The translations under genes and the position numbers were made by a program. 64,000 nucleotides of DNA from Streptomyces hilarionis (GTDB taxonomy: Bacteria > Actinomycetota > Actinomycetes > Streptomycetales > Streptomycetaceae). Below, one piece after another: positions 1 through 10,753 of this stretch. The DNA is taken from NCBI RefSeq assembly GCF_024539675.1, contig NZ_JAHHIT010000048.1, positions 1 to 64,000 on the forward strand, read 5' to 3'. Positions within the stretch are counted from its first letter, which is position 1. Each line of letters begins with the position of its first letter. The notes beneath the pieces were generated by a model. The model had not been told where the DNA came from, searched no databases, and was given only the letters and a program-made list of their open reading frames with translations.

Positions 1-133
1 CCGCCGGACGGCCGTCTGATACAGGTGGTGCGACGGCGAATGAGGGCGGCGCGGAGCGGGAAGGGGCGCGCGGACGCAACCGCACCGCCCTCATTCGCCG
101 TCGCACCACCTGTATCAGACGGCCGTCCGGCGG
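1..133. repeat. Long perfect inverted repeat with 49-bp arms
   Basis: Bases 1-49 are the exact reverse complement of bases 85-133, and pairing resumes for four more bases after one mismatch (position 50 against 84). The unpaired centre is roughly 25-35 bases. The right arm ends about 40 bases before the start of the subtilase gene. The structure begins at the very first base of the window, so the left arm may extend further. It could be a bidirectional terminator, but 49 uninterrupted pairs is far longer than usual for one. A MITE-like or other dispersed repeat is the alternative. No coding role is claimed. Confidence 0.9.
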
Positions 134-173
134 GTCTTGCTGACGACCACCGGCCGCAGGGGGAGGACACGCC

Positions 174-1595
174 ATGGCACCACAGCGATTCCACGAGCAG
201 TTCGACCAGATCCAACGTTCGCTGCCCGACGTCCCGTTGGCCATGGGACCGGACGACTCGGCGGAGTTCATCTACGAGAAGGGCGTCGTCCTCGCCCGCG
301 ACGGCGAGGAGGCCCAGGTCGTCGAGGACGCCGTGCGCTCCCACTTCACCGCCACCGAGGGCCTGGTGCCCGACCATGTGCGCCGTGCCGGACCGGACAC
401 GAACCGCTCCGGCATCACCCGCATCCGCGTCGGCGACCCGGGGGAGGGCGGCCGGTCGGCCGACCACGCCGTGGCGGGGGCGCTGCGCGCGCTGCGCGCC
501 ACGGAGGGCCGCGCGGGCCGCCGGCTGGTGAGCCGCAACCACGTGGTGTCCATCGCCGTCAACGCCTGCCCCGGCGACGAGCCGGTGCCCGTCGCGCGCA
601 CCGAACGGCCCAACCCGGCCCCGGCCCAGCCGGACGAGGACCCCGGCGGCCGGGTCGGCGTGCTCGTCATCGACACCGGGCTGACCCACGACTACCGCTC
701 CTACCCGCTGCTGGCCCGCACCCGGGGCGACGTCCAGGCCAGGGAGACCGACGAGGAGGGCATCCTCCAGCAGTACGTCGGGCACGGCACGTTCATCGCG
801 GGCCTCGTCGCGGCCGTCGCCCCGCACACCGACGTCACCGTGCGCGGCACGCTCAACGACGCCGGCGCGATCCTGGAGTCCGAGTTCGGCGAGCGGCTCT
901 TCGACGCCGTCGAGGACGGCTGGCCCGACATCATCAGCCTGTCCGCCGGCACCTCCAACGGCCGGCTGGACGGTCTGCTCGGCGTGGCCGCGTTCATGGA
1001 GGAACTCCGCGTCCACGACACCCTGTTGGTCGCCGCGGCCGGCAACAACGCCAGCGCCGCGCCCTTCTGGCCCGCGGCCTACGCCTCCTCGCCCGACCAC
1101 GCCGACGCCGTCCTCTCGGTCGGCGCGCTGCGCGGCGACGGCGAGTTCGGCGCCTGCTTCAGCAACCACGGCCCCTGGGTGAAGGTGTACGCCCCGGGCG
1201 AGCGGCTGGTCAGCGCCCTCACCGGCTTCGACGCGCCCGTGCCGTACGTGTACCAGCACTCCACCTACGACACCTGCCGCTACGGCTTCGCCTACGCCTG
1301 CACCTGCCGGTCGCCGCGCCACACCGGCGTGTTGAGCGAGGCGCAGCAGACCGCGCCGGGCAAGCCCGACCAGGTGATGTTCGAGGGGCTGGCGTCCTGG
1401 AGCGGGACGTCCTTCGCGACGCCCGTGGCGGCCGGCCTCGTCGCCGCCCGCATGACCGGCGACGGGGTGCGCGACCCGCGTGCCGCCGCCCGCGAACTGC
1501 TGGCCCTCCACGCGGACTTCGCCGAGGTGCGGGGAGCGCAGGTGCCGGCCCTGCTCCCGCCCACCTGGCGCCCGGTCCCGGTCGGCCTCTCGTGA
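174..1595 (+). CDS. Intracellular S8 family serine peptidase (subtilase)
   Basis: This 473-residue protein carries the complete subtilisin triad. The Asp is at about residue 167 in VLVIDTGL, the His at about 204 in GHGTFIAGL, and the Ser at about 413 in SGTSFATPVAAG. An oxyanion-hole region reads AAAGNN. There is no N-terminal signal peptide or membrane segment, so the enzyme probably acts in the cytosol, unlike most Streptomyces subtilases. Residues 1-155 form an extension not typical of the protease core. A strong ribosome site (GGGGGAGG) lies 5-12 bases before the ATG. An ECF-like sigma factor and a small acidic protein follow on the same strand. Such cytosolic subtilases beside a sigma factor resemble signalling or conflict modules; that role is inference. 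Confidence 0.9.
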   Translation: MAPQRFHEQFDQIQRSLPDVPLAMGPDDSAEFIYEKGVVLARDGEEAQVVEDAVRSHFTATEGLVPDHVRRAGPDTNRSGITRIRVGDPGEGGRSADHAVAGALRALRATEGRAGRRLVSRNHVVSIAVNACPGDEPVPVARTERPNPAPAQPDEDPGGRVGVLVIDTGLTHDYRSYPLLARTRGDVQARETDEEGILQQYVGHGTFIAGLVAAVAPHTDVTVRGTLNDAGAILESEFGERLFDAVEDGWPDIISLSAGTSNGRLDGLLGVAAFMEELRVHDTLLVAAAGNNASAAPFWPAAYASSPDHADAVLSVGALRGDGEFGACFSNHGPWVKVYAPGERLVSALTGFDAPVPYVYQHSTYDTCRYGFAYACTCRSPRHTGVLSEAQQTAPGKPDQVMFEGLASWSGTSFATPVAAGLVAARMTGDGVRDPRAAARELLALHADFAEVRGAQVPALLPPTWRPVPVGLS

Positions 1596-1665
1596 GGCCG
1601 GCATGAGGTCCGGACCGAGCCCCGCCACGGCGTACGATGACAGGCCGTACACGAGGGGTGGGACC

Positions 1666-2241
1666 GTGGACCGTAGTGATGTCGGCGCGCTCGTCCGGTC
1701 CGCCGTCGACGGTGACACGGCGGCCTGGAAAGCGCTGGTGGACGGGTTGAGCCCGCTGGTGTGGTCGGTGGTGCGCGCCCACCGGCTCTCGGACGCCGAC
1801 GGGCACGAGGTCTACCAGACGGTCTGGTTCCGGTTCGCCCAGCATCTGGGGCGGATCCGTGAGCCGGACAAGGCGGGTTCATGGCTCGCGAGCACCGCGC
1901 GCAACGAGTGCCTGAAAGTGATCAAGGGCCTGAAGCGGCTGACGCCGACCGACGATCCCCAGCTGCTCGACCGGGCCAGCGAGGACCGCACGCCCGAGCA
2001 GTCGGTGCTGGACTCGGAGGAGGCGGCCGCGCAGAGCGAGCTGGTCCGCTTCCTGTGGCAGGAGTTCGAGGCGCTCGGCGAGCGCTGCCGCCAGTTGCTG
2101 CGGGTCCTGATCGCCTCGCCGCCGCCCAGCTACCAGGAGGTGTCGGCCGCCCTCGGCATCGCCGTCGGAAGCATCGGACCGATGCGCCAGCGATGCCTGC
2201 GCCGGCTGCGCGCCCGACTCGACGCACGGGGAGCACAGTGA
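1666..2241 (+). CDS. ECF-like sigma-70 family RNA polymerase sigma factor
   Basis: The predicted 191-residue protein has a sigma-70 region 2 (about residues 10-85, with DADGHEVYQTVWFRF and the WLASTARNE helix). It also has a C-terminal region 4 helix-turn-helix (about 130-190, SYQEVSAALGIAVGSI). No region 1 or 3 is visible, as in ECF factors. I chose the GTG at 1666, which is preceded by GAGGGGTGG; an ATG at 1603 in the same frame is an alternative. The stop overlaps the start of the next gene (GTGA), so the two are probably translationally coupled. The adjacent subtilase and partner protein suggest that the sigma factor belongs to a dedicated response module. No transmembrane anti-sigma factor is present. 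Confidence 0.85.
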   Translation: MDRSDVGALVRSAVDGDTAAWKALVDGLSPLVWSVVRAHRLSDADGHEVYQTVWFRFAQHLGRIREPDKAGSWLASTARNECLKVIKGLKRLTPTDDPQLLDRASEDRTPEQSVLDSEEAAAQSELVRFLWQEFEALGERCRQLLRVLIASPPPSYQEVSAALGIAVGSIGPMRQRCLRRLRARLDARGAQ

Positions 2242-2753
2242 CCGACATGAACGACATGAACGACGCGCACGACGGGGGACAGGACGACCTGTTCGGTGAA
2301 GCGCCCTTCGTCGACGAGGAGTTGGACCACGACCGGCTGGAGGAGGAGCTCCGCGAGGCCGGCGCCATCCTGGACCCGGTCCCGGCCGAGCTGCGGCGCA
2401 TCGCCATCGAGGCCTACGCGCTGCACGACCTGGACGCAACGATCGCCGAGCTGACGTTCGACTCGCTGGTCGACGCGATTCCCGTGCGGGGCGCGGTGGA
2501 CGTGCCGCGGATGCTGACCTTCCACTCCGGTGGGCTGACGGTCGACGTCGAGGTGACCGGGGACGGGCTGCTCGGGCAGGTGCTGCCGCCCCAGTCGGCG
2601 GCGATCGAGGTCCTCCACGGGCCTCGGGCGACCGCCGTGCTCTGCGCCGACGACATGGGCCGCTTCTCCTGCACCGCGCCGCCCACCGGCCCGTTCGCCC
2701 TGCGGCTGCGCACCGGCGGCGAGGTCGTCGTGACGGAGTGGCTCCGCGCCTGA
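2238..2753 (+). CDS. Acidic sigma-factor partner protein of unknown function
   Basis: This 171-residue protein starts with GTG inside the stop codon of the sigma factor gene, a strong sign that the two products are made together. The first 50 residues are rich in Asp and Glu (DELDHDRLEEELREAG). The C-terminal half is a predicted beta-rich segment that includes RMLTFHSGGLTVDVEVTG and GPFALRLRTGG. It has no signal peptide or membrane helix. I do not recognise a catalytic motif. A soluble regulator of the sigma factor, or an adaptor to the subtilase, would fit the position but is inference only. Confidence 0.8.
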   Translation: MTDMNDMNDAHDGGQDDLFGEAPFVDEELDHDRLEEELREAGAILDPVPAELRRIAIEAYALHDLDATIAELTFDSLVDAIPVRGAVDVPRMLTFHSGGLTVDVEVTGDGLLGQVLPPQSAAIEVLHGPRATAVLCADDMGRFSCTAPPTGPFALRLRTGGEVVVTEWLRA

Positions 2754-2988
2754 GCACGCCTGAGCGCACGCCCCCGCACCGCCGCGCGAACCGGCCACGG
2801 GGAGTCGCCGCCGTGCGCCGGGAGCCGTCGCCGTCCGGCCGCACCGCGCGCGTCCGACCGCACCGCGCCTGCCCGGGCCCACGGCGGCCGCCACTCCCGC
2901 CGGGCCCGCCCCGGGTCGACCCCGGCCTCGGTCCGGACACCCGTCCGGCGTCCGCGTCCGTGCCCCGGGCGGGGCCCCGGGACGGCGG

Positions 2989-3786
2989 TCAGGCGGTGGC
3001 CGCCGTCACCAGGGCGGCCAGGGCCGAGGCGAGGCGGGGGAGGCCCGGTCCGGCCGGACCGCCCGGCTCGCTCATGTACGTGTCCCGGCGGATCTCCACC
3101 ATCAGCGCGCTCACCCTGGAGTCCCTGCCGTAGTGCTCCAGGGGGACGTACGCCCCCGAGAAGGGACTGTCGAGCCCGGTCTCCCCGAACTCCGCGAACG
3201 CCTCGCGCGCGGCGGCGAGCAGGTCCGGCGGGGTGTGGAAGGGGTCGGTGCCCAGGCACACCGGCGGTCGCGGTCCCCCGCCGTGCAGCTCGTAGGGCAG
3301 CGGTGCGCAAGGGTAGGAGTGGACGTCGATGACGACGGCCCGGCCGACGGCCGCCAGCCGGTCGGCGACGGCGTCGGTCATGGCCTGCGCGTAGGGCCGG
3401 AAGTAGCGGGCGACGAGCGGCTCGGGATCGGCGCCGTCCGGCCGCAGCGGCTCGCGGTGCGTGGTCCTCGTGTAGACGGCGCCCATCCCGACGGCCCGCA
3501 TCTCCTCCCGCTCGTCGGGGAACCGCTCCGGGTCGACGACGAGCCGCGACAGCCGGTTGACGAACATCCAGGGCGTCTGCGGGGCCGTCCGCGCGGCCTC
3601 CTCGGCGATCCGCAGTGTGTGCGAGTCGGTGATGTGGTCGAGCTCGCGCTCCAGCGCCGCGTCGTCCAGGACGATGTCCGCCCGCACGTCGGCCGGTATC
3701 TCCCGGGCCGAGTGCGGCACATGGAGGATCACGGGGGAGCCGGCGGCGCCCGGCAGGAACGCGAAGGACGGTGCGGCTGGGGTCAT
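2989..3786 (-). CDS. N-formylglutamate amidohydrolase family protein
   Basis: The 265-residue product matches the N-formylglutamate amidohydrolase (HutG-type) family in length and motifs. These include [13 protein letters not shown] near the N-terminus, LDHITDSHT, the segment [18 protein letters not shown], and VIDVHSYP in the middle. Family members hydrolyse N-formyl-L-glutamate to formate and glutamate at the end of one histidine degradation route, probably with a metal ion. No other hut gene is nearby, so the physiological substrate may differ. The ATG at 3786 is chosen because family similarity begins just after it. The gene is followed on the same strand, across a 235-bp gap, by the convergent sigma/partner unit. 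Confidence 0.85.
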   Translation of the reverse strand: MTPAAPSFAFLPGAAGSPVILHVPHSAREIPADVRADIVLDDAALERELDHITDSHTLRIAEEAARTAPQTPWMFVNRLSRLVVDPERFPDEREEMRAVGMGAVYTRTTHREPLRPDGADPEPLVARYFRPYAQAMTDAVADRLAAVGRAVVIDVHSYPCAPLPYELHGGGPRPPVCLGTDPFHTPPDLLAAAREAFAEFGETGLDSPFSGAYVPLEHYGRDSRVSALMVEIRRDTYMSEPGGPAGPGLPRLASALAALVTAATA

Positions 3787-4238
3787 CGGGCGGCTCCGGG
3801 GGTGTTGTCGGCGGTGTGCTGCATGATCGGAGACGTCATCACAGCACGACGGGGAACCGGGCGGGGAAGCGGCATGGCGGTGACGAACGAGCAGGTGACG
3901 GGGACACGCGTTCCTGACGCGCGGGCGGACGCCGGGCGGCCCTGCGGCCTCGACGCGCTGTGCGCGCCGACCCGGGCCGCCACCGGGGAGTCCGCGCCTT
4001 GCAGGACGGCTTCCGGGCGGGCCGACAGCGACATCGAGACCGTGGTCCGCGAGGTGAGGACCGGGGAGTTCCGCTTCGTCGCCCCGGCCCACGGCTTCCC
4101 GGACGCCGGCGGAGGAGCTGATCGCTGCCCGGGGCCGGTGCGCGCGCGGGCGGGCGCAGCGGGACACGCGCCGCGCCCCGGCCGGGCGATGCCGGTCGGG
4201 GCGCGGTCGGGACGGGAAGCGGCGCGCGGCCGCGTGCG
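3787..4238. other. 452-bp intergenic stretch, possible decayed reading frame
   Basis: This gap separates the amidohydrolase promoter side from the end of icd. On the plus strand an ATG at 3873 with a weak GGGAAG site opens a frame whose first 75 codons have high third-position GC (including [22 protein letters not shown]). After that the frame becomes Arg/Pro-rich and runs into the icd terminator. I recognise no family. It may be a remnant or simply GC-rich noise. Confidence 0.3.
4172..4205 (-). terminator. Terminator hairpin of icd
   Basis: A 14-bp stem (4172-4185 with 4192-4205, one G-T type mismatch) with a 6-base loop lies 33 bases beyond the icd stop codon on the minus strand. There is no U-tract, as is usual for high-GC actinomycete terminators. 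Confidence 0.7.
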
Positions 4239-6617
<2,379 letters not shown>

Positions 6618-6687
6618 TCAACGGGGTAGAGCCACGACCCATCCGACGGCCGGACCGACCACCCGGCCGCCCGAGCGAAAGCGGACC

Positions 6688-8259
6688 ATGAGATATCGCA
6701 GCAGAGTGACGGCCCCGGCGGCCGCCCTGATCGGCACGGCAGCAGTACTGGCGGGGGGAACCGCGGCCCGGGCGGCCACAGGGACCGACGGCGCAAGGAG
6801 CGGCGACGGCAGGCCCGACGCCGGCCCGGCCCCCGAGACGCTCGGGGACCCCGTCTTCCCGAACCTGGGCAACGCGGGATACCGCGTCGCCGCCTACCAC
6901 CTCGACCTCTCCTACGACGCGACGACCGCTCTCGTCGACGCCACGGCGACACTGGAGCTGCACACTCGGCAGGCCCTCACCCGCCTCTCCCTCGACTCCC
7001 TCGGCCTCGACATACGCACGGTCCGCGTCGACGGGCGCGCCGCCGCCTTCGAGCAGGCCGACGAGAAGCTGCGGATCACGCCCGCCCGGCCGCTGCGCGC
7101 ACGCGACCGCGTCACCGTGTGCGTGACCTACACGGCCGACCCGCGCCGCGCCCTCGCCCACACCGCCTGGGTGCCCACCCCGGACGGGTTCGCGATATGC
7201 CCCCAGCCGGACTCGGCGCACACCGTGTTCCCCTGCAACGACCACCCCTCGGACAAGGCGCGCTTCTCCTTCCGCCTCACCGTCCCCAAGACCCTGCGCG
7301 CCGTCGCGAACGGCACCCTGGTGTGCACCGAGGAACTGGCCGGCGACCGCACCGCCTACACCTACCGCTCCCGCTCGCCGATCGCCACCGAGCTGGTGCA
7401 GATCACCGTCGGCGATTACGTCGTCAAGGAGCGCCGCGGGCCGCACGGGCTGCCCCTGCGCGACGTCGTCCCCGCCGCGCGGGCCGAGGCCCTGGAGCCC
7501 GCCCTCGCCCTCACCCCGGGCCTGGTCGAGTGGCTCGAGGCCCGGCTGGGCGCCTACCCGTTCGAGACGTACGGGCTGCTGCCCTGCAACTCCGACGACC
7601 CGAACGCCTTCGACTTCACCGGCCTGGAGACGCAGACCCTCACCCTGTACAAGCCGAACTTCCTGCTCCAGCCGGAGCCGAAGATCGGCTCGCACATGAT
7701 GCACGAGCTGGTCCACTCCTACTTCGGCAACAGCGTCAGCCCCGCCACCTGGGCCGACCTGTGGCTGAACGAGGGCCACGCCGACTTCTACGGGCTGCTC
7801 TACCGCTACGAGCGCGGCTGGGCGGACTCCCTGGGCCTGACCACCATGGAGGCCCGGATGAAGGACACCTACGCGCGCGGCGACCAGTGGCGCAAGACCT
7901 CCGGCCCGGTCGCCGCGCCGAACGCGGCCGACCTCTTCGACAGCCAGCGCTATCTGGGCGGCGTCCTCGTCCTGTACGCACTGCGCCAGCTCATCGGGGA
8001 GGACGCCTTCCACGCGGTCGAGCGGGCCTTCCTGGCCCGCCACCGCAACTCCTCGGCCTCCACCGAGGACTACATCGCCCTCGCCTGCGAGGTCGGCGGG
8101 CAGGACGTCTCCGGCTTCCTGCGCGACTGGCTGTACGGGACGACGACCCCGAGGATGCCCGGCCATCCGGACTGGACGGTCACCCCGGTGCCGCCGTCCC
8201 TGACCGCGCCGCGCCGCCGGGCGGACGCGCGGTGGCACGAGAACTCGGCCACCCTCTGA
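6688..8259 (+). CDS. Secreted M1 family metallopeptidase (aminopeptidase)
   Basis: The 523-residue protein begins with an Arg-containing N-terminus and a hydrophobic, Ala-rich signal peptide of about 30 residues, so it is exported. The zinc site of M1 peptidases is present: HELVH at residues 339-343 and the downstream Glu in WLNEGHADF at about 362. The substrate-recognition motif that is GxMEN in classical aminopeptidases is TGLETQ here (about residues 311-316). This departure is common in secreted actinobacterial members. The N-terminal half is the usual beta-sandwich domain. The large C-terminal ARM domain of PepN-like enzymes is missing. It ends against the convergent MscS gene with a shared hairpin. 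Confidence 0.9.
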   Translation: MRYRSRVTAPAAALIGTAAVLAGGTAARAATGTDGARSGDGRPDAGPAPETLGDPVFPNLGNAGYRVAAYHLDLSYDATTALVDATATLELHTRQALTRLSLDSLGLDIRTVRVDGRAAAFEQADEKLRITPARPLRARDRVTVCVTYTADPRRALAHTAWVPTPDGFAICPQPDSAHTVFPCNDHPSDKARFSFRLTVPKTLRAVANGTLVCTEELAGDRTAYTYRSRSPIATELVQITVGDYVVKERRGPHGLPLRDVVPAARAEALEPALALTPGLVEWLEARLGAYPFETYGLLPCNSDDPNAFDFTGLETQTLTLYKPNFLLQPEPKIGSHMMHELVHSYFGNSVSPATWADLWLNEGHADFYGLLYRYERGWADSLGLTTMEARMKDTYARGDQWRKTSGPVAAPNAADLFDSQRYLGGVLVLYALRQLIGEDAFHAVERAFLARHRNSSASTEDYIALACEVGGQDVSGFLRDWLYGTTTPRMPGHPDWTVTPVPPSLTAPRRRADARWHENSATL

Positions 8260-8271
8260 CGCCGGACGCCG

Positions 8272-9369
8272 TCAGTCGTGCAGGGCGGGCCTCTCGCCCT
8301 GCACGGCCCCGTCTGCGGAGCGCTGCTGCGGGATGACCACCGCGCCCTGCTGCAACGCCACCGTGCGCGTCGGCGCCGGGATCCGGATGCCCTCCTCGCG
8401 GTAACGGCGGTGCAGGCGCTTGATGAACTCGTGCTTGATCCGGTACTGGTCGCTGAACTCGCCGACGCCGAGGATGACGGTGAAGCCGATCCGCGAGTCG
8501 CCGAACGTGTGGAAGCGGATGGCGGGTTCGTGGTCCGGCACGGCGCCGTCCACGCCCGCCATGACCTCAGCGATCACCTCCGACGTCACCCGCTCCACAT
8601 GCTCCAGGTCGCTGTCGTAGGCGACGCCCACCTGCACCAGGACCGTCAACTGCTGCTCGGGACGCATGTAGTTGGTCATGTTCGACTTCGCGAGCTGGCC
8701 GTTGGGGATGACGACCAGGTTGTTGGACAGCGCCCGCACGGTCGTCTGGCGCCAGTTGATGTCCTCGACGTACCCCTCCTCGCCGCTGCTCAGCTTGATG
8801 TAGTCGCCGGGCTGGACGGTCTTGGACGCCAGGATGTGGATGCCCGCGAAGAGGTTGGCGAGGGTGTCCTGCAACGCCAGCGCGACGGCCAGACCGCCGA
8901 CGCCCAGGGCGGTGAGCAGCGGGGCTATCGAGATCCCCAGCGTCTGGAGCACCACCAGGAAGCCGATGGCGAGGACCAGGATCCGGGTGATGTTGACGAA
9001 GATCGTGGCCGACCCGGCGACCCCTGAGCGCGAGGAGGTCACCGACCGCACGAGCCCGGCGACGACCCGGGCCGCCGACACCGTCACCACGAAGATCAGC
9101 AGCACGGTCAGGGACTGGTTGGCGGTGTGCTGCACGGCCTTCTTCAGCGGCAGCACCGCGGCCGCCGACGCCGCGCCGCCGGCGATCGCCGCCCACGGCA
9201 CCACGGTGCGCAGCGCGTCGACCATCACGTCGTCGCCGCTCCACCGGGTGCGCTTGGCGTGCTTCGCCAGCCAGCGCAGCACCGTGCGGGACAGGAAGGC
9301 GGCCAACAGGCCCGCGGCCAGGGCGATTCCGGCGAGTACGCTGTCGTCCAGCGTCAGGACGCGGTTCAC
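8272..9369 (-). CDS. MscS-family mechanosensitive ion channel
   Basis: This 365-residue membrane protein has about four hydrophobic segments in its first 170 residues. The last is the glycine/alanine-rich pore helix (LLTALGVGGLAVALALQDTL) diagnostic of MscS channels. The following beta domain contains GDYIKLSSGEEGYVEDINWRQTTVRALSNNLVVIPN (given in two parts: GDYIKLSSGEEGYVEDI and NNLVVIPNGQLAKS). Such channels open under membrane tension and release solutes during osmotic downshock. The start is GTG at 9369. The last 30 residues are a polar tail rich in Gln. It is transcribed alone, convergent with the aminopeptidase. Confidence 0.92.
   Translation of the reverse strand: MNRVLTLDDSVLAGIALAAGLLAAFLSRTVLRWLAKHAKRTRWSGDDVMVDALRTVVPWAAIAGGAASAAAVLPLKKAVQHTANQSLTVLLIFVVTVSAARVVAGLVRSVTSSRSGVAGSATIFVNITRILVLAIGFLVVLQTLGISIAPLLTALGVGGLAVALALQDTLANLFAGIHILASKTVQPGDYIKLSSGEEGYVEDINWRQTTVRALSNNLVVIPNGQLAKSNMTNYMRPEQQLTVLVQVGVAYDSDLEHVERVTSEVIAEVMAGVDGAVPDHEPAIRFHTFGDSRIGFTVILGVGEFSDQYRIKHEFIKRLHRRYREEGIRIPAPTRTVALQQGAVVIPQQRSADGAVQGERPALHD
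8277..8305 (+). terminator. Terminator hairpin located inside the 3' end of mscS
   Basis: An 11-bp perfect stem (8277-8287 with 8295-8305) and a 7-base loop lie 18 bases after the aminopeptidase stop codon. The hairpin is within the last codons of the convergent MscS gene (HD-stop end), so the same bases serve as coding sequence on one strand and probable terminator on the other. Confidence 0.7.
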
Positions 9370-9628
9370 CGGCCGTCTCCGGGAAGTCGCTGCGCGGCCG
9401 CGAGGGCCGTCGACGGCCGGGTGGGGAGTGTCGTCACGATGTCACCTGCTCGGTTCCGGGATGTGCGGTCGCCCCTCCGGCTCGCTCGCACGAAGACGCG
9501 ACCGCTCATCCTGCCGTATCCGGCAGGGGAGTTCGTACCCGAGGAACCGGCCACGACGGCGCGATGACGCAGCTCGGCCACGGGCTTCGGCCACGGCGGC
9601 CGGACTGTTTCCGGCCCGTCCGGGCGGC

Positions 9629-10666
9629 TCAGATGACCTTCATCCGGACCAGCGCTCCCAGCGTCAACGCGCCCGGCACCAGCGGCAGCCACACGGTGAT
9701 GATGCGGTACCCGAGGACCACCGCCGTGGCGAGGGCCACCGGACCGCCGGCCGCCACCAGCGCCACCACCAGCGCCGCCTCCACCGAACCGATCCCGCCG
9801 GGCGTCGGCACCAGCGCGACCGCGGCCGTGGCCGCGAGATACGCCACCGCCATGTGCGCCGCCGGCACCGGCAGCGCCAACGCCCGCCCCACCGCGGCCA
9901 GACCGGCAGCCTGGAGGACGGGGAACGCCAGGGAGCCGCCCCACAGGGCCAGCACCCGGGCCGGACGGCAGTGCACCGAGCGCGCCTCGGCCAGCGCCGT
10001 GCGCAGGAAGGAGGCCACCGCCGACCGCAGCCGTCGCACCAGAAGGAGCGCGCACGCCGCCGCCAGCGCGAGCGCGCCGAGGGCGGCCAGCAACGGGCCC
10101 AGCGTCCCGTCCGGCAGCAGCGAGCCGAGCCGCAGCGCGTCGGGGAAGACCAGCAGCAGCACCGCCAGCAGGCCCACCCGGGCGACGCCCTCCGCCAGCA
10201 GATACAGCGCGAGCGCCGCCGAGGATCGGGCCAGCGGCACCCCGCACACCGTCATGAACCGCAGGTTGACCGCGCTCGCGCCCAGCCCCGTGGGCAGCAG
10301 GTGGTTGGCCGCGCCCGCCGCGAACTGCGCCGCCAGCAGCCGCCGTGCGGGCAGCCGCTCCGCGACCGCGCCCTGCCGGGTCACCGCCGCCGCCACCCAG
10401 GTGAGACAGGTCGCCCCGACGGCGGCCAGCAGCCAGGGCCACTCGGCCCGCCGCAACTGCGCGAACCCCTCGGCGAGGACGGACCGGTGCCGTACCGCCA
10501 CCACGGTGACGAGCACCAGGGGGACCAGACACAGGACCTGGCGCACCGGCAGCCGCCGGGCCGGCCCGAGCGGGGGGAGCGAAACCGTCGTCACACTCGG
10601 AGAGGGTCTCCGCGCGGCGCCAACGACGGGTTGCGGAAGCGGGGACGGAACATTGCGTACTGTCAT
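9629..10666 (-). CDS. Lysylphosphatidylglycerol synthase/flippase-like membrane protein (UPF0104 type)
   Basis: The 345-residue protein has about eight hydrophobic segments and ends with the conserved family motif PTPGGIGSVEAALVVAL. It contains only the flippase-like transmembrane domain, with no C-terminal aminoacyl-transfer domain. Members of this superfamily are linked to lipid or polyprenyl-phosphate translocation; the substrate here is unknown. The ATG at 10666 is preceded by GAAGGAC. Its promoter region is shared back-to-back with the ABC exporter, only 87 bases between start codons, so the SoxR-type site at 10719-10738 may influence both genes. Confidence 0.8.
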   Translation of the reverse strand: MTVRNVPSPLPQPVVGAARRPSPSVTTVSLPPLGPARRLPVRQVLCLVPLVLVTVVAVRHRSVLAEGFAQLRRAEWPWLLAAVGATCLTWVAAAVTRQGAVAERLPARRLLAAQFAAGAANHLLPTGLGASAVNLRFMTVCGVPLARSSAALALYLLAEGVARVGLLAVLLLVFPDALRLGSLLPDGTLGPLLAALGALALAAACALLLVRRLRSAVASFLRTALAEARSVHCRPARVLALWGGSLAFPVLQAAGLAAVGRALALPVPAAHMAVAYLAATAAVALVPTPGGIGSVEAALVVALVAAGGPVALATAVVLGYRIITVWLPLVPGALTLGALVRMKVI

Positions 10667-10715
10667 CGGGTCCTTCGCGTTCGAGGCCGTCGTGAGGACA
10701 GGCTGGGGGAAAACC

Positions 10716-10746
10716 TTGACCTCAAGGAAGCTCGAGGTTCTACGGT
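10716..10746 (+). promoter_or_regulatory. SoxR-box promoter of the ABC exporter
   Basis: A -35 hexamer TTGACC (10716-10721) and a -10 hexamer TACGGT (10741-10746) are separated by 19 bases. This is the long spacer typical of promoters activated by MerR-family proteins. The spacer is occupied by the inverted repeat CCTCAAG-N4-CTCGAGG (10720-10737), one mismatch from symmetry and very close to the known SoxR box. The predicted transcript start falls at about 10752-10754, on the ATG itself, so the mRNA may be leaderless. In S. coelicolor an ABC transporter gene is an established SoxR target. Confidence 0.85.
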
Positions 10747-10753
10747 CGCTTCC

